DNA of 40,695 nt. Origin: JAKJEP01 sp964580995. GTDB lineage: Bacteria; Planctomycetota; Phycisphaerae; Sedimentisphaerales; SM23-30. This document shows, one piece after another, positions 25,545-34,265 of this stretch. Every line of letters starts with the position of its first letter. Positions within the stretch are counted from its first letter, which is position 1. A program made the translations under genes and the position numbers. The notes under the pieces were generated by a model. It was not told where the DNA came from. It made no database searches and worked only from the letters and a program-made list of their open reading frames with translations. Where the stretch lies: contig CAZOMV010000050.1 in assembly GCA_964580995.1 (NCBI GenBank), positions 1-40,695 on the forward strand, written 5' to 3'.

Positions 25545-26009
25545 TTATTTTGGCAGCCGGAGTTTCCAGGGATCGGCAGAGGCAAGACGGTAGAAATGAA
25601 AGATGAGAATCGTTTTGGCAGGATTGCGGTTTGGTTTGGTCCGATAGAAGACGGGAATTTTTGCCGCTGCATGCAGGAGATCGGAATCGAGTGAGACCTG
25701 GATTTTTTGAGCATCCCAGTGATCGAGAATTACGGTTAGCGCCCTTGGCCCCAGGAGTTTTTGGGCGGCGTCGGTACCGGATAGCTGGGGATCGTTGGGA
25801 TCAATCAGTTGTTCGAGTCGCGGATAATCGTGGTCGGCCAGGGCGAGCAAAAGCTGGTCGGTTAGCTGCTGAATTTGGTATTGATCGGAATCAACCGGGA
25901 AGGACTGGGAGTCATCGGTTGAGGGGGGAAGAGGTTTGGGCGAATGGGTGCAGGAGGAGACGGCCAAACCCAGCAGGAGCAGAAAAATACTGGAACAATT
26001 TTGTTTCAT
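25545..26009 (-). CDS. Small lipoprotein (hypothetical), opposite strand inside the T2SS cluster
   Basis: The 154-residue product has a signal peptide with lipobox (LLLLGLAVSSC, Cys about 20), a Pro/Ser linker, and a compact domain (QIQQLTDQLLLALADHDY … HWDAQKIQVSLDSDLL … IFHFYRLASADPWKLRLP). The domain resembles small alpha+beta folds used by periplasmic accessory proteins, but I recognise no family. It is the only minus-strand gene within the secretion cluster. Its start is 32 bases from gspD's start, so the two are divergent and would share a very short promoter region. It might be a secretin-associated lipoprotein (pilotin-like), but this rests only on location and lipidation. Confidence 0.7.
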   Translation of the reverse strand: MKQNCSSIFLLLLGLAVSSCTHSPKPLPPSTDDSQSFPVDSDQYQIQQLTDQLLLALADHDYPRLEQLIDPNDPQLSGTDAAQKLLGPRALTVILDHWDAQKIQVSLDSDLLHAAAKIPVFYRTKPNRNPAKTILIFHFYRLASADPWKLRLPK

Positions 26010-26041
26010 AACGTTACAAAATAGTATGGAGTTTCTAAAAC

Positions 26042-29000
26042 ATGTTCAATCAATATGAAGATCATAATAACGGGCCAGCCGGTGAGAAGTCAAGAGCGAA
26101 AGGGGAGTGTGAAGGACAATTTAAACGGGTCCGGTCAGCGCGTTTTCGCGGGCTGTTTTGTTCCTGCTGGTCGATCGTGTTTTTATTATTGTGTGTACTA
26201 GTATGGACGGTTGGTACGATCAGTCTAGGTCCGCGTGTGGTCCAGGCGCAGGAGCCGGCAGAAACGGAGGTTCAGGACAGTAACGATGTGAAGGTCGAGG
26301 AAGAGGCGGCTGAGGAAACCGAAGCGGAGGGAGAAAATCCGGCGGAGAAGGCAGATTCTGATGCGGTGCAGGCGGAGATTGACAAGCTCTTGCAGCAAAT
26401 TATGGAGGAGGAGGATCCGGAGAAGGTGGAAAAGCTGATGGAGCAACTGGAGAAGTTGACGGAACTTCAGCAGGAGAATCTGGAAACGAATCCGGGTGAG
26501 AATCCGCCAACGCTGCCGGCGGGTGAGGAAGTGAAGCCGGCGGTTCCTCCGGCAACGGTTCCGGTACCCCAGCCGGCGGTAAAACCGGCGGTAAAGCCGG
26601 TCGCAGAGAAACCGGTGATCCTGCCGAACGGAGGTAAAACACCGATTTTAACGGTGGAACCAGCGGATGCCAATGCGGTCTCGGTGCCGGCGGGGGTCAG
26701 CTATGATCCGGAAGCGACAGTGAAAATCAAGATCGAAGAGAACATGCTGGATGTGAATGAACTGATTAATGTGGTGGGGATGAATTTGAAATTTTCGTTT
26801 TTATACGATACGCCGGCGGGGGTAGCGGGCCAGGTGAAGATGCAGCAGTTTGGGGAGATCAAGAACCGGGATTTGCTGCCGCTGCTGGAATCGGTATTGA
26901 GTTTCTTTGACTATACGATGATCCGGGAGGATCCGTTTATCCGGATTGTGAAGCGAACGGAGGCGCATAAGAAGGCGCTGCCGACCGTGGGGAAGGGACC
27001 GGAGCTGGCGCCCGTAGTGCCGGGGGATTCGGTGATTTCGCAGATCCTGGAGATGAAGTATATCAAGGTGGCGGATGCGATCGCCTTTTTGCAGCAGTTT
27101 GCATCGGATCCGTCCGTGCTGGTGCCGGTGGCGAATACGAATTATCTGATCGTGACGGAGTATGCCCGCCGGCTGCCGCGGATTCTGGAGATGCTGGAGT
27201 TGATTGATCAGCCGGGTCCGAACCGGCGGCTGGAGCCGATGACGGTCCAGTATGTTACGGCAGACGAAGTGGTGAAGCAATTGGCGGCGTTGATCAAGGA
27301 TTTGCAGAGTCAGCAGAGTCCCACGACCGCAACTCCGACGCCGACACCAACGACACCCAGAAGACCGACAACCCGGCCAAGAACGGGTGAGACACCAGCG
27401 GCGGCAGGAGGAGGAGTGACCACAGCGACGGTAGAAGGAGGTCCGGCGTTTCATGTGGATGGGCGGACGAACCGGATTTTTGTGATCGGGACGGATGAGC
27501 AGATTTTACAGGTGAAAGAGCTGCTGGCGCTATTGGATATCAAGGACGGCCCGGCGATCCGGCTGGTGACGATTCAGGTGCAGAATGTGATCGTTAAGGA
27601 TGTCACCAGCCAGTTGAAAGAGATGATCGAAGCGTTGAATGAGAAGGATGTGCCCAGTACGACGGGGACCGGTACAACCCAGGCGGCGCCGGGAACCCCG
27701 GCGGAAGCGCGGGCGGCGGCGGAGCGGGCGCGGAGCCGGACCGTCAGCAGCCGGAACAGGAACCAGTCGCAGTATTCCACTGCCACGCGGGCGGGGGAAG
27801 ATGGTCCGGTATTGATCGAGGATGAGAAGACGAACCGGTTATTTGTGATCGGATCGGATGAGCAGATTGCGCAGGTGAAGGAACTTTTAACGCTGCTGGA
27901 TGTGCTGCCGTATTATGAGCAGTTGATTATCAAGATTTATCAGCCGCAGTTCGTGGAGGCGGCGGAGATGCAGAAGATCCTGTCGGATCTGGGGATTATC
28001 AAATCGGACAAGGATCGGCCGCGGGACCGGGCGCGACAGGCGCGGGAAGGGGAAACGGAGGAGATCAACCGTCCGATTACCACGGAGGCCAACGCGGAGG
28101 CGGCGGAGGCGGGGATACCGGGGGAGACAGCGGCCTACCCGGCGCTGGAGGAAGCGGAGATCCGGGTGGCGATTATGGAATCGACGAACAAGATGTTCGT
28201 GCTGGCGACGGAGCGGCAGCATCAGAATATCGAGGATATGATGCAGCAGGTGGATCTGGAGCCGAACGAGATGATGGGGGCGATTCAGATTTATCCGTTG
28301 GAGAATCGCAAGCCGGAGGATGTGGCGGCGATGCTGAAGGATCTGCTGGAGTCGGAAAAGCTGGATGTGAAGAAAGAGACGAATATACCGGGCAAGGAGG
28401 GGGCGCCGATTATTGTGGCGCTGGAGGATATTTACGCGATTGCGGTGCGGGGCAACGCCAAGCAGCATCGGGATATAGCGAAAATCATCCAGGAGCTGGA
28501 TAAGCGTCTGCCGCAGGTGCTGGTGGAGGCGATCCTGGTGCAGGTGAACAGTAATGATGCACTGAAGGTAGGGGTATCCCTGAAGAATAAATACGATGTA
28601 GGGGGTGGTCGAACGGTTTCCGGGATTTCGCCATTTTCGCAAGCGGATGACATTGCCGTCGGTACGAATGGGATTGTATCAGGGACAGGAGGTACGATCG
28701 GATTTTATGAGAATGATTTTATCTATGCGACGCTGGAGGCGATGCAGGAAGATGGGAATGCGAAGATTGTGTCGAAGCCGCGGATCATGGTGAATGATAA
28801 CGAGAAGGGTTCGATTACCAGCGAGCGGCAGGAGCCGACGTCGGAAACGGTAATTTCGCCGGGATCGGATACTCCGATCACCAGTTTCAAGGGATATGAA
28901 TCGGCGGGTACCACGCTGGATATTACCCCGCATATTAGTGAAGGCGGGTTCCTGAGCCTGGAGATCAGTTTGCAGGTGAACAGTTTTGACGGGGAGGGCA

Positions 29001-29380
29001 GCGGGAATTTACCGCCGGCGAAGACGAGCAATCAGATTACCACGCTGGTGACGGTGCCGCATGATAAGATTATCGTGCTGGGCGGCTTAGGGACACGGAC
29101 GGACTCCCTGGCAATTGAGAAGGTTCCGCTGCTGGGAGATATTCCCCTGTTAGGAGCCTTGTTTCGCAAGACGACGCAATCCCAGTTGGAGGGGGTTTTG
29201 TATGTGTTTGTGAAGGCGAATATTGTCCGGGATGAGAATTTTGAGGATCTGGAAGAGCTGTCGGAGAAGAACCGGCTGCAATTGCGGGAGAAGGAGATTA
29301 ATTACGGGCGGAGTTCGGATTTCATACCGGGTCTGCCGCCGGTGAAAGAGGCGGATGAAAAGAGTGCGCTGGACGACTAG
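26042..29380 (+). CDS. gspD: Type II secretion secretin GspD
   Basis: GspD forms the outer-membrane channel. After a long basic N-region comes a hydrophobic export segment (SIVFLLLCVLVWTVGTISL) with a likely cleavage after VQA. Residues about 75-210 are Glu- and Pro-rich low complexity. The N0-like domain (about 225-310) is followed by an unusually long series of secretin_N ring domains, each ending in a TNRxFVIGxDEQI-type segment, separated by Thr/Pro or Arg/Glu-rich insertions. The C-terminal channel domain (about 815-1070) has VEAILVQVNS, AKIVSKPRIMVNDNE, DITPHIS, and the final VPLLGDIPLLGALFR. At 1112 residues it is far longer than the usual 650-750. GspE follows about 120 bases downstream. 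Confidence 0.93.
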   Translation: MFNQYEDHNNGPAGEKSRAKGECEGQFKRVRSARFRGLFCSCWSIVFLLLCVLVWTVGTISLGPRVVQAQEPAETEVQDSNDVKVEEEAAEETEAEGENPAEKADSDAVQAEIDKLLQQIMEEEDPEKVEKLMEQLEKLTELQQENLETNPGENPPTLPAGEEVKPAVPPATVPVPQPAVKPAVKPVAEKPVILPNGGKTPILTVEPADANAVSVPAGVSYDPEATVKIKIEENMLDVNELINVVGMNLKFSFLYDTPAGVAGQVKMQQFGEIKNRDLLPLLESVLSFFDYTMIREDPFIRIVKRTEAHKKALPTVGKGPELAPVVPGDSVISQILEMKYIKVADAIAFLQQFASDPSVLVPVANTNYLIVTEYARRLPRILEMLELIDQPGPNRRLEPMTVQYVTADEVVKQLAALIKDLQSQQSPTTATPTPTPTTPRRPTTRPRTGETPAAAGGGVTTATVEGGPAFHVDGRTNRIFVIGTDEQILQVKELLALLDIKDGPAIRLVTIQVQNVIVKDVTSQLKEMIEALNEKDVPSTTGTGTTQAAPGTPAEARAAAERARSRTVSSRNRNQSQYSTATRAGEDGPVLIEDEKTNRLFVIGSDEQIAQVKELLTLLDVLPYYEQLIIKIYQPQFVEAAEMQKILSDLGIIKSDKDRPRDRARQAREGETEEINRPITTEANAEAAEAGIPGETAAYPALEEAEIRVAIMESTNKMFVLATERQHQNIEDMMQQVDLEPNEMMGAIQIYPLENRKPEDVAAMLKDLLESEKLDVKKETNIPGKEGAPIIVALEDIYAIAVRGNAKQHRDIAKIIQELDKRLPQVLVEAILVQVNSNDALKVGVSLKNKYDVGGGRTVSGISPFSQADDIAVGTNGIVSGTGGTIGFYENDFIYATLEAMQEDGNAKIVSKPRIMVNDNEKGSITSERQEPTSETVISPGSDTPITSFKGYESAGTTLDITPHISEGGFLSLEISLQVNSFDGEGSGNLPPAKTSNQITTLVTVPHDKIIVLGGLGTRTDSLAIEKVPLLGDIPLLGALFRKTTQSQLEGVLYVFVKANIVRDENFEDLEELSEKNRLQLREKEINYGRSSDFIPGLPPVKEADEKSALDD

Positions 29381-29417
29381 GAAAGAAAGCAAAGAGAAAA
29401 ATTTACGATTTGAGAAA

Positions 29418-29440
29418 GACACGGCCAAGATGGCCATGTC
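29418..29440. repeat. Palindromic hairpin GACACGGCC-AAGAT-GGCCATGTC
   Basis: The arms form a 9-bp stem with one C-A mismatch around the loop AAGAT and lie in the gspD-gspE gap. The layout (GC-rich stem, loop AAGAT, then CAC) is like dispersed palindromic repeats that I recall from several bacterial phyla. It is not followed by a T-run, so it is not an obvious terminator. As RNA it could stabilise the upstream message. Confidence 0.5.
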
Positions 29441-29503
29441 ACAATTAAGTTTATAAAAAAGAAAGTTGCGCTCACTATGGCAGGCAGCGTATAAAATAGG
29501 GAT

Positions 29504-31198
29504 ATGAAAGAAGAGTTACTGAAAATAGCGGAAGAGACGGAGATCGTCAGCCCAAAGCAGTTGGCGAGTTTTTTCGAGAAGCATGCAGACAGCCCGGAGC
29601 GTCTGGATCTGGTGCTGCTGAATTCGGGTGCGTTTACGGAGGAGCAGATTCTGCGGTTATTCGGTGCTTATCTGGGCCTTCCGTATGTGGAGCATATTAA
29701 GCCGGCGGAGGTGCCGGCGGAGTTTGTGGCGCGGGTGCCGGCGAATTACGCACAGCATCACAGCCTGGTGGCGACGGAGGTGCGGGATTCGGTGATGACG
29801 GTGGCGACGAGCCAGCCGCTGAGTCTGCATCCGCTAGACAATATCAGCAAAATGGTGAACATGGTGGTGAAGCCGGCGCTGGCGAGCCGGGCGGCGATCA
29901 GTTCGGCGGTGAATTCGGCGTATGAGCAGCGGGTGACGGTGCTGGAGGAGGTGGCGGACGAGATTGATGCGCAGAATATCGAGGGGCTGATCGGGGATGT
30001 TTCCTCGTCGGAGGATTTGCTGGACGTGGTGAACCGGCCGCCGGTGATCCGGCTGGTGAATGATATTCTGTTTCGGGCTTTGCAATTGCGGGCGTCGGAT
30101 GTGCATATTCATCCGTATGAGCAGAAGATTTTGATCCGGTACCGGATCGACGGGCTGATGTACGATATGCTGACGCTGGATTACCGGATTCTGCCGGTGA
30201 TTGTGTCGCGTATTAAGGTGATGGCGGGGATGGATATTGCGGAGAGGCGGATGCCGCAGGATGGGCGATGTTCGGTGAAGATCGGGACGCGGGAGATCGA
30301 TCTGCGGGTAAGCACGGTGCCGACGTCGTATGGGGAGCGGAGCGTGCTGCGGCTGCTGGACAAGAGTACGGGACTGTATGACCTGGAGGAGCTGGGATTT
30401 AATCCAAGTGAGTTGGGCCGGGTAGATCTTCTGCTGAAGCGGACACACGGGGTGTTTTTTGTGACGGGACCGACGGGCAGCGGCAAAACAACGACGCTGT
30501 ACAGTTTTTTGAAGCGGATCGACGCGTCGGAGAAGAATATAATCACGATCGAGGATCCGATCGAGTATCAGTTGGAGGGGATATCGCAGATTCAGGTGGC
30601 GACCAAGAAGGGGATGACGTTTATCACGGCGCTGCGGCATGTGTTGCGGCAGGACCCGGATGTAATCATGGTGGGTGAGGTTCGGGATCAGGAGACAGCG
30701 CGGATGGTGATCCAGTCGTCGCTGACGGGGCATCTGGTGTTCAGTACGCTGCACACGAACGATTCGGCGGGAGCGATAACGCGTATGGTGGATCTGGGGG
30801 TGGAGCCGTATCTGGTGGCGTCGTCGGTGATCGCGGTGCAGGCGCAGCGGCTGGTGCGGAAGCTGTGCCCGGACTGCAAGGAATGTATCCCGGCGGATTC
30901 GCGAAAGATGCGGGAGCTGGGGATCGGATTCGGGGCGTTTGAGAAGGTGTATCAGAGCCGGGGGTGCGAGAAGTGTTTTCAGACGGGGTATCGGGGGCGG
31001 ACGGGGATTTATGAATTGATGACGGTGGATGATGATGTCCGGCAGTGTGTGTATCAGCGGCAGACGGCGGGGGCGATCAAGAAGGTGGCGATGGACGCGG
31101 GGCTGGTGACGCTGCGAATGGATGGATTGAAGAAGGTGGAGACGGGGATGACGTCGCTGGAGGAAGTGCTGCGAGTGGCACAGGCGGATGATATATAG
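29504..31198 (+). CDS. gspE: Type II secretion ATPase GspE
   Basis: GspE is the cytoplasmic hexameric ATPase that drives pseudopilus assembly. The N-terminal domain (about 1-150, with AFTEEQILRLFGAYLGLPYV) binds the GspL-like partner. The core has RASDVHIHPYE, the Walker A motif GPTGSGKTTTLYSFL (about 320), the Asp box ITIEDPIEYQLEGISQIQV, Walker B DPDVIMVGEVRDQETA and the His box LTGHLVFSTLHTND. A zinc-binding subdomain has CPDCKEC (about 454) and CEKC (about 488) followed by TGYRGRTGIYELM. The length of 564 is normal. The ATG follows TAGGGAT. It ends 12 bases before gspF and is cotranscribed. Confidence 0.95.
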   Translation: MKEELLKIAEETEIVSPKQLASFFEKHADSPERLDLVLLNSGAFTEEQILRLFGAYLGLPYVEHIKPAEVPAEFVARVPANYAQHHSLVATEVRDSVMTVATSQPLSLHPLDNISKMVNMVVKPALASRAAISSAVNSAYEQRVTVLEEVADEIDAQNIEGLIGDVSSSEDLLDVVNRPPVIRLVNDILFRALQLRASDVHIHPYEQKILIRYRIDGLMYDMLTLDYRILPVIVSRIKVMAGMDIAERRMPQDGRCSVKIGTREIDLRVSTVPTSYGERSVLRLLDKSTGLYDLEELGFNPSELGRVDLLLKRTHGVFFVTGPTGSGKTTTLYSFLKRIDASEKNIITIEDPIEYQLEGISQIQVATKKGMTFITALRHVLRQDPDVIMVGEVRDQETARMVIQSSLTGHLVFSTLHTNDSAGAITRMVDLGVEPYLVASSVIAVQAQRLVRKLCPDCKECIPADSRKMRELGIGFGAFEKVYQSRGCEKCFQTGYRGRTGIYELMTVDDDVRQCVYQRQTAGAIKKVAMDAGLVTLRMDGLKKVETGMTSLEEVLRVAQADDI

Positions 31199-31210
31199 GA
31201 ATGGTTGACG

Positions 31211-32434
31211 ATGCCTTCGTATGAATATATAGCGATGGATAAGGGCGGCAAGGAGAGCCACGGGAATGTGGTGGCGGAGTCGGCTTCGGCGGCGCGGCGG
31301 CAACTGCGGAACCGGAATCTGCACGCGACGGCGCTGCGCCCGGTGAGCGAGGCGGCGCAGGAGCGGAAGTGGGAGCTGGCGAGTATTTTTCGGGGCAGCC
31401 GGCGTCGGGAGGTGCTGGATTTTACGCGGCAGTTGGGGACGATGATCGGGGCGGAAGTGAAGATTACGGAGGCAATGGCGGTATTGATCTCGCAGAACGG
31501 GGAGCAGAAGCTGGCGCAGATTTTGCAGAATATCCGGGATCAGATTGTGGCGGGCGAATCGCTGGCGGATAGTTTGAAACAGTATCCGGACTGGTTTGAC
31601 TCGATTTATGTGGCGATGATCCATATCGGGGAGGTGACGGGGAATTTGGGCCGGTCGCTGAAGCTGCTGGGGGATTATATGAGCAAGAAGCAGCGGCTGG
31701 AGGCGAAGGTGAAGTCGGCGCTGATGTATCCGGCGATATTGGTGGTGATTGCGCTGCTGGTGACGCTGGTTTTGATGACGGTAGTGGTGCCGAAGATTAC
31801 CAGTATTATCGAGAATACGGGGCGGGAGCTGCCGACGATTACGGTGGTATTGATGAAAATGAGCAACGGGCTGATTCGGTATTGGTGGCTGCTTTTGCTG
31901 TTGGTGGTATTGGCAGGTTGGGCCGTGAAGCGGTTGTTGAGTACGCCGAAGGGGCGGCTGGCGTTTGACCGGTTTTTGCTGCGGATTCCGGTGATCGGGG
32001 AGCTGCTGAAGCAGAGCATCGTGGCGCGGTTTACCTCCACGCTGTCGGCGCTGATCAAAAGCGGGCTGCCAATGGCCGATGGTTTGCAGGTGGTGGCGGA
32101 GATTACGGGCAATCAGGTGATGGCGCGGGCGATCCGGGCGGCGCGGGAGCGGATTATGGCGGGGGCGGATATCGCCACGCCGCTGCGGGAGAGTATGGTG
32201 GTGTCGGCGGCGGTGGCGCATATGATTGCGGTGGGAGAGCGGACGGGGGAACTGGAGAGTATGCTGGTGACGATTGCGGAGAGCATTGAGGAAAAGACGG
32301 ATATCAGTGTGCAGCGGATCAGTTCAGTGATTGAGCCTATTATCATTGTAGTGATGGCGATGGTGGTGGGATTTATTGTGGTAGCGACGATGCTGCCGAT
32401 TTTGAAAGTAGCGGATATTAGTAACCTTAAATAA
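31211..32434 (+). CDS. gspF: Type II secretion inner-membrane platform protein GspF
   Basis: GspF is the polytopic platform protein contacting GspE and the pseudopilus. ATG 31211 (MPSYEYIAMDKGGKE) is chosen over TTG 31205 since GspF proteins begin with this exact pattern. Two homologous T2SSF domains are present: the first with FTRQLGTMIGAEVKITEAM and YPDWFDSIYVAMIHIGEVTG, the second with FTSTLSALIKSGLPMADGL and MIAVGERTGELESML. Three hydrophobic helices (ILVVIALLVTLVLMTVVV, WWLLLLLVVLAGWAV, IIVVMAMVVGFIVVATML) are in the expected places. The length of 407 is typical. Confidence 0.95.
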   Translation: MPSYEYIAMDKGGKESHGNVVAESASAARRQLRNRNLHATALRPVSEAAQERKWELASIFRGSRRREVLDFTRQLGTMIGAEVKITEAMAVLISQNGEQKLAQILQNIRDQIVAGESLADSLKQYPDWFDSIYVAMIHIGEVTGNLGRSLKLLGDYMSKKQRLEAKVKSALMYPAILVVIALLVTLVLMTVVVPKITSIIENTGRELPTITVVLMKMSNGLIRYWWLLLLLVVLAGWAVKRLLSTPKGRLAFDRFLLRIPVIGELLKQSIVARFTSTLSALIKSGLPMADGLQVVAEITGNQVMARAIRAARERIMAGADIATPLRESMVVSAAVAHMIAVGERTGELESMLVTIAESIEEKTDISVQRISSVIEPIIIVVMAMVVGFIVVATMLPILKVADISNLK

Positions 32435-32446
32435 AGGAGATTGGTT

Positions 32447-32911
32447 GTGAAACGGAACTGGAACAGAAAGCGGAGCGGTTTTACGCTGGTGGAACTAATG
32501 GTGGTAATTGTGATCCTGGGTTTGCTGGCGGGATTGGTTGGGACCAATGTGATCAAGAAAATCAAAGCGGCACGGATCACGACGGCGAAGGCACAGATCA
32601 AGACCCTGGAACAGGCGGTGCTGGATTATTATATGGATGTGGGTCAGTATCCGGATAATTCGATCGGCCTCGAGGCGTTGGTGGAGCAGCCATCGGGAGT
32701 GGAGAACTGGGATAAAGACGGTTATCTGGCAGAGCTGAAGATTCCCAAGGATCCCTGGCATAATGAGTATGTTTATTATTTAGAAACAGCTACAGAGGGT
32801 GGTGAGAAGTATTATATTTACAGTATGGGACCGGATGGCAAAGATGGTACCGAGGATGATGTGTATAGCACCGAACTGGAAGAAGATGAAGAAGCCGTGG
32901 AAACGAAGTAA
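32447..32911 (+). CDS. gspG: Major pseudopilin GspG
   Basis: GspG is the main subunit of the periplasmic pseudopilus. GTG 32447 has GGAG at seven bases and gives the short basic leader MKRNWNRKRSG, followed by the prepilin peptidase site G-FTLVELMVVIVILGLLAGLV. The body has QAVLDYYMDVGQYP, GLEALVEQPSG, W-x-x-DGYLAELKIPKDPW and a Ca-site-like SMGPDGKDGTEDD, all standard for GspG. The C-terminus is extended by an acidic segment (ELEEDEEAVETK). It overlaps gspH by 26 bases. Confidence 0.95.
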   Translation: MKRNWNRKRSGFTLVELMVVIVILGLLAGLVGTNVIKKIKAARITTAKAQIKTLEQAVLDYYMDVGQYPDNSIGLEALVEQPSGVENWDKDGYLAELKIPKDPWHNEYVYYLETATEGGEKYYIYSMGPDGKDGTEDDVYSTELEEDEEAVETK

Positions 32912-33428
32912 TCGCGGTTTTGTGCTGCTGGAGATCGTGGTTGTTTTTCTGATTCTGGCTTCGCTGATTGGTCTGGCTTCGCTGAATCTGGTGGGTCTGG
33001 TGCAGCGGACGCGGCTGGATGAGGATGTGTCGCGTTTTGCGCAGACGCTGCGGGTCGCGGCGGAGCAGGCGGTGTTTTTGGGCCGCGACATCGAGATCGA
33101 GTTAGAGGTGACGGATGGCTATTATACGGTGTATGAAACGGGCGGGCCGAAGACGGACGAGAGTGAGGAGGGGAAGACGGTTTTGATTCCGACGCGCGGA
33201 TTGAATCGCAGTTATATCGATGTGATCGAGTATGAGGATGGCTCGCGGCAGTATTCGGGCGAGCTGGTTTTGAAAGCAACGCCGGAAGGCTGGAGCAATA
33301 CGGTGCTGTTCAGTCTGCTGGATGACCGGGATGAGCATGAGCGTTATTTGCGGTGCGACCGGATGACGACGCGGGTAATTGTGAGCAGTCAGGAGCTGGA
33401 GTTTCCGGAGCCGCAGGCGGAACTGTAA
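32886..33428 (+). CDS. gspH: Minor pseudopilin GspH
   Basis: ATG 32886 lies inside the end of gspG and gives the leader MKKPWKRSNRG before the cleavage/methylation site FVLLEIVVVFLILASLIGLA. Upstream Met codons would place the prepilin site too far in. The rest is a small beta-rich domain (for example DGYYTVYETGG) of a type seen in GspH. GspH acts at the pseudopilus tip with I, J and K. A spacer of 30 AT-rich bases separates it from gspI. Confidence 0.85.
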   Translation: MKKPWKRSNRGFVLLEIVVVFLILASLIGLASLNLVGLVQRTRLDEDVSRFAQTLRVAAEQAVFLGRDIEIELEVTDGYYTVYETGGPKTDESEEGKTVLIPTRGLNRSYIDVIEYEDGSRQYSGELVLKATPEGWSNTVLFSLLDDRDEHERYLRCDRMTTRVIVSSQELEFPEPQAEL

Positions 33429-33458
33429 GAAGAAAATTAAAAATAAAATATCAAAATT

Positions 33459-34196
33459 GTGGTAAAAGAAAATACGACAAATCGCAGAGGCTTTACGCTG
33501 ATTGAATGTGCAGCGGGTCTAGTTGTGTTGGCGATACTGCTGGTGGGGGTGCTGGTGGCGTACCGCCAGACGGTGGATGGGGTGGCGGTGAATGTATTGC
33601 GGGAGCGAGCCATGGCGGTGGCGGAACGGCAGATGGAGAATCTGATGGCGAGTTTGCAGGAGCCGAATTCGGTGAGTACCAGCGGGGAGGATGAATACGA
33701 TCCGCAGTTTACGTGGGAGCTGAAATTGGCGCGGGAGGTGATCGTAGGAACCACCCCCAGCCAGGACATGAAAAATACGGCAATCAAGGCGACGGTGGTG
33801 GTGGAATGCGAAGGGGCGGAGGTGCAAAAAGCGGCGAAAGTGGAGCTGGTGCGTTATTTTGCGTATTTGAAGCCGCTGCCGGGGAATACGCTGGCGGTGC
33901 CGTTTCAGTATGAGACGGAGGAGCCGCAGTGGATTACGGAACTGCGGGAGAAGCTGGGCCGGGAGCCGACCTCGGATGAGATATTTGAAGAGATGTTGAA
34001 AGAATTGAATTTGTCGGATGAAGAGATGAAAGAGATACAATCTTTGGAGGAGGAAGAGGGGCAGGAGGAAAATCTGGAGGAAGAGGATGATAATGAGGAG
34101 AATCCGGATGAGGGAGATTTAGAGAAGGAAGAGGAAGAGGAAGAAGAAGAAGAAGAAGAGGATTTGGATGTGAAGGTGCGGGAGCTGATGAGATAA
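33459..34196 (+). CDS. gspI: Minor pseudopilin GspI with acidic C-terminal extension
   Basis: GTG 33459 gives the leader MVKENTTNRRG followed by FTLIECAAGLVVLAILLVGVL, the class III prepilin site with Glu at +5. The next region (AVAERQMENLMASL) is typical of GspI. The usual GspI ends near 120-130 residues. Here another about 120 residues follow, ending in a strongly acidic tract (QEENLEEEDDNEENP, then poly-Glu) encoded partly by GAA/GAG triplet repeats at about 34122-34160. The tail may bind cations, be disordered, or be a slippage product. The tip-complex role with J and K is from the family. Confidence 0.87.
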   Translation: MVKENTTNRRGFTLIECAAGLVVLAILLVGVLVAYRQTVDGVAVNVLRERAMAVAERQMENLMASLQEPNSVSTSGEDEYDPQFTWELKLAREVIVGTTPSQDMKNTAIKATVVVECEGAEVQKAAKVELVRYFAYLKPLPGNTLAVPFQYETEEPQWITELREKLGREPTSDEIFEEMLKELNLSDEEMKEIQSLEEEEGQEENLEEEDDNEENPDEGDLEKEEEEEEEEEEEDLDVKVRELMR

Positions 34197-34235
34197 AGAA
34201 GATTAAAAATCAAAATGCAAAGAGCAAAATTAAGG

Positions 34236-34252
34236 TATCGCCTGCGGCGATA
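34236..34252. repeat. Perfect 7-bp hairpin in an AT-rich spacer before gspJ
   Basis: TATCGCC and GGCGATA pair perfectly around TGC, 13 bases before the gspJ GTG. The rest of the spacer (34197-34235) is an A-rich run with AAAAATCAAAATGCAAA. A stable hairpin so close to the start could influence gspJ translation, or it may be a copy of a dispersed repeat. Confidence 0.55.
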
Positions 34253-34265
34253 GAGATGGTTAATT

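Noticed and set aside
29834..32221. 795-codon minus-strand ORF opposite gspE/gspF
   Set aside because: It is Arg/His/Pro/Gln-rich nonsense produced by the G-ending codon bias of the real plus-strand genes. GspE and GspF motifs are unambiguous on the other strand.
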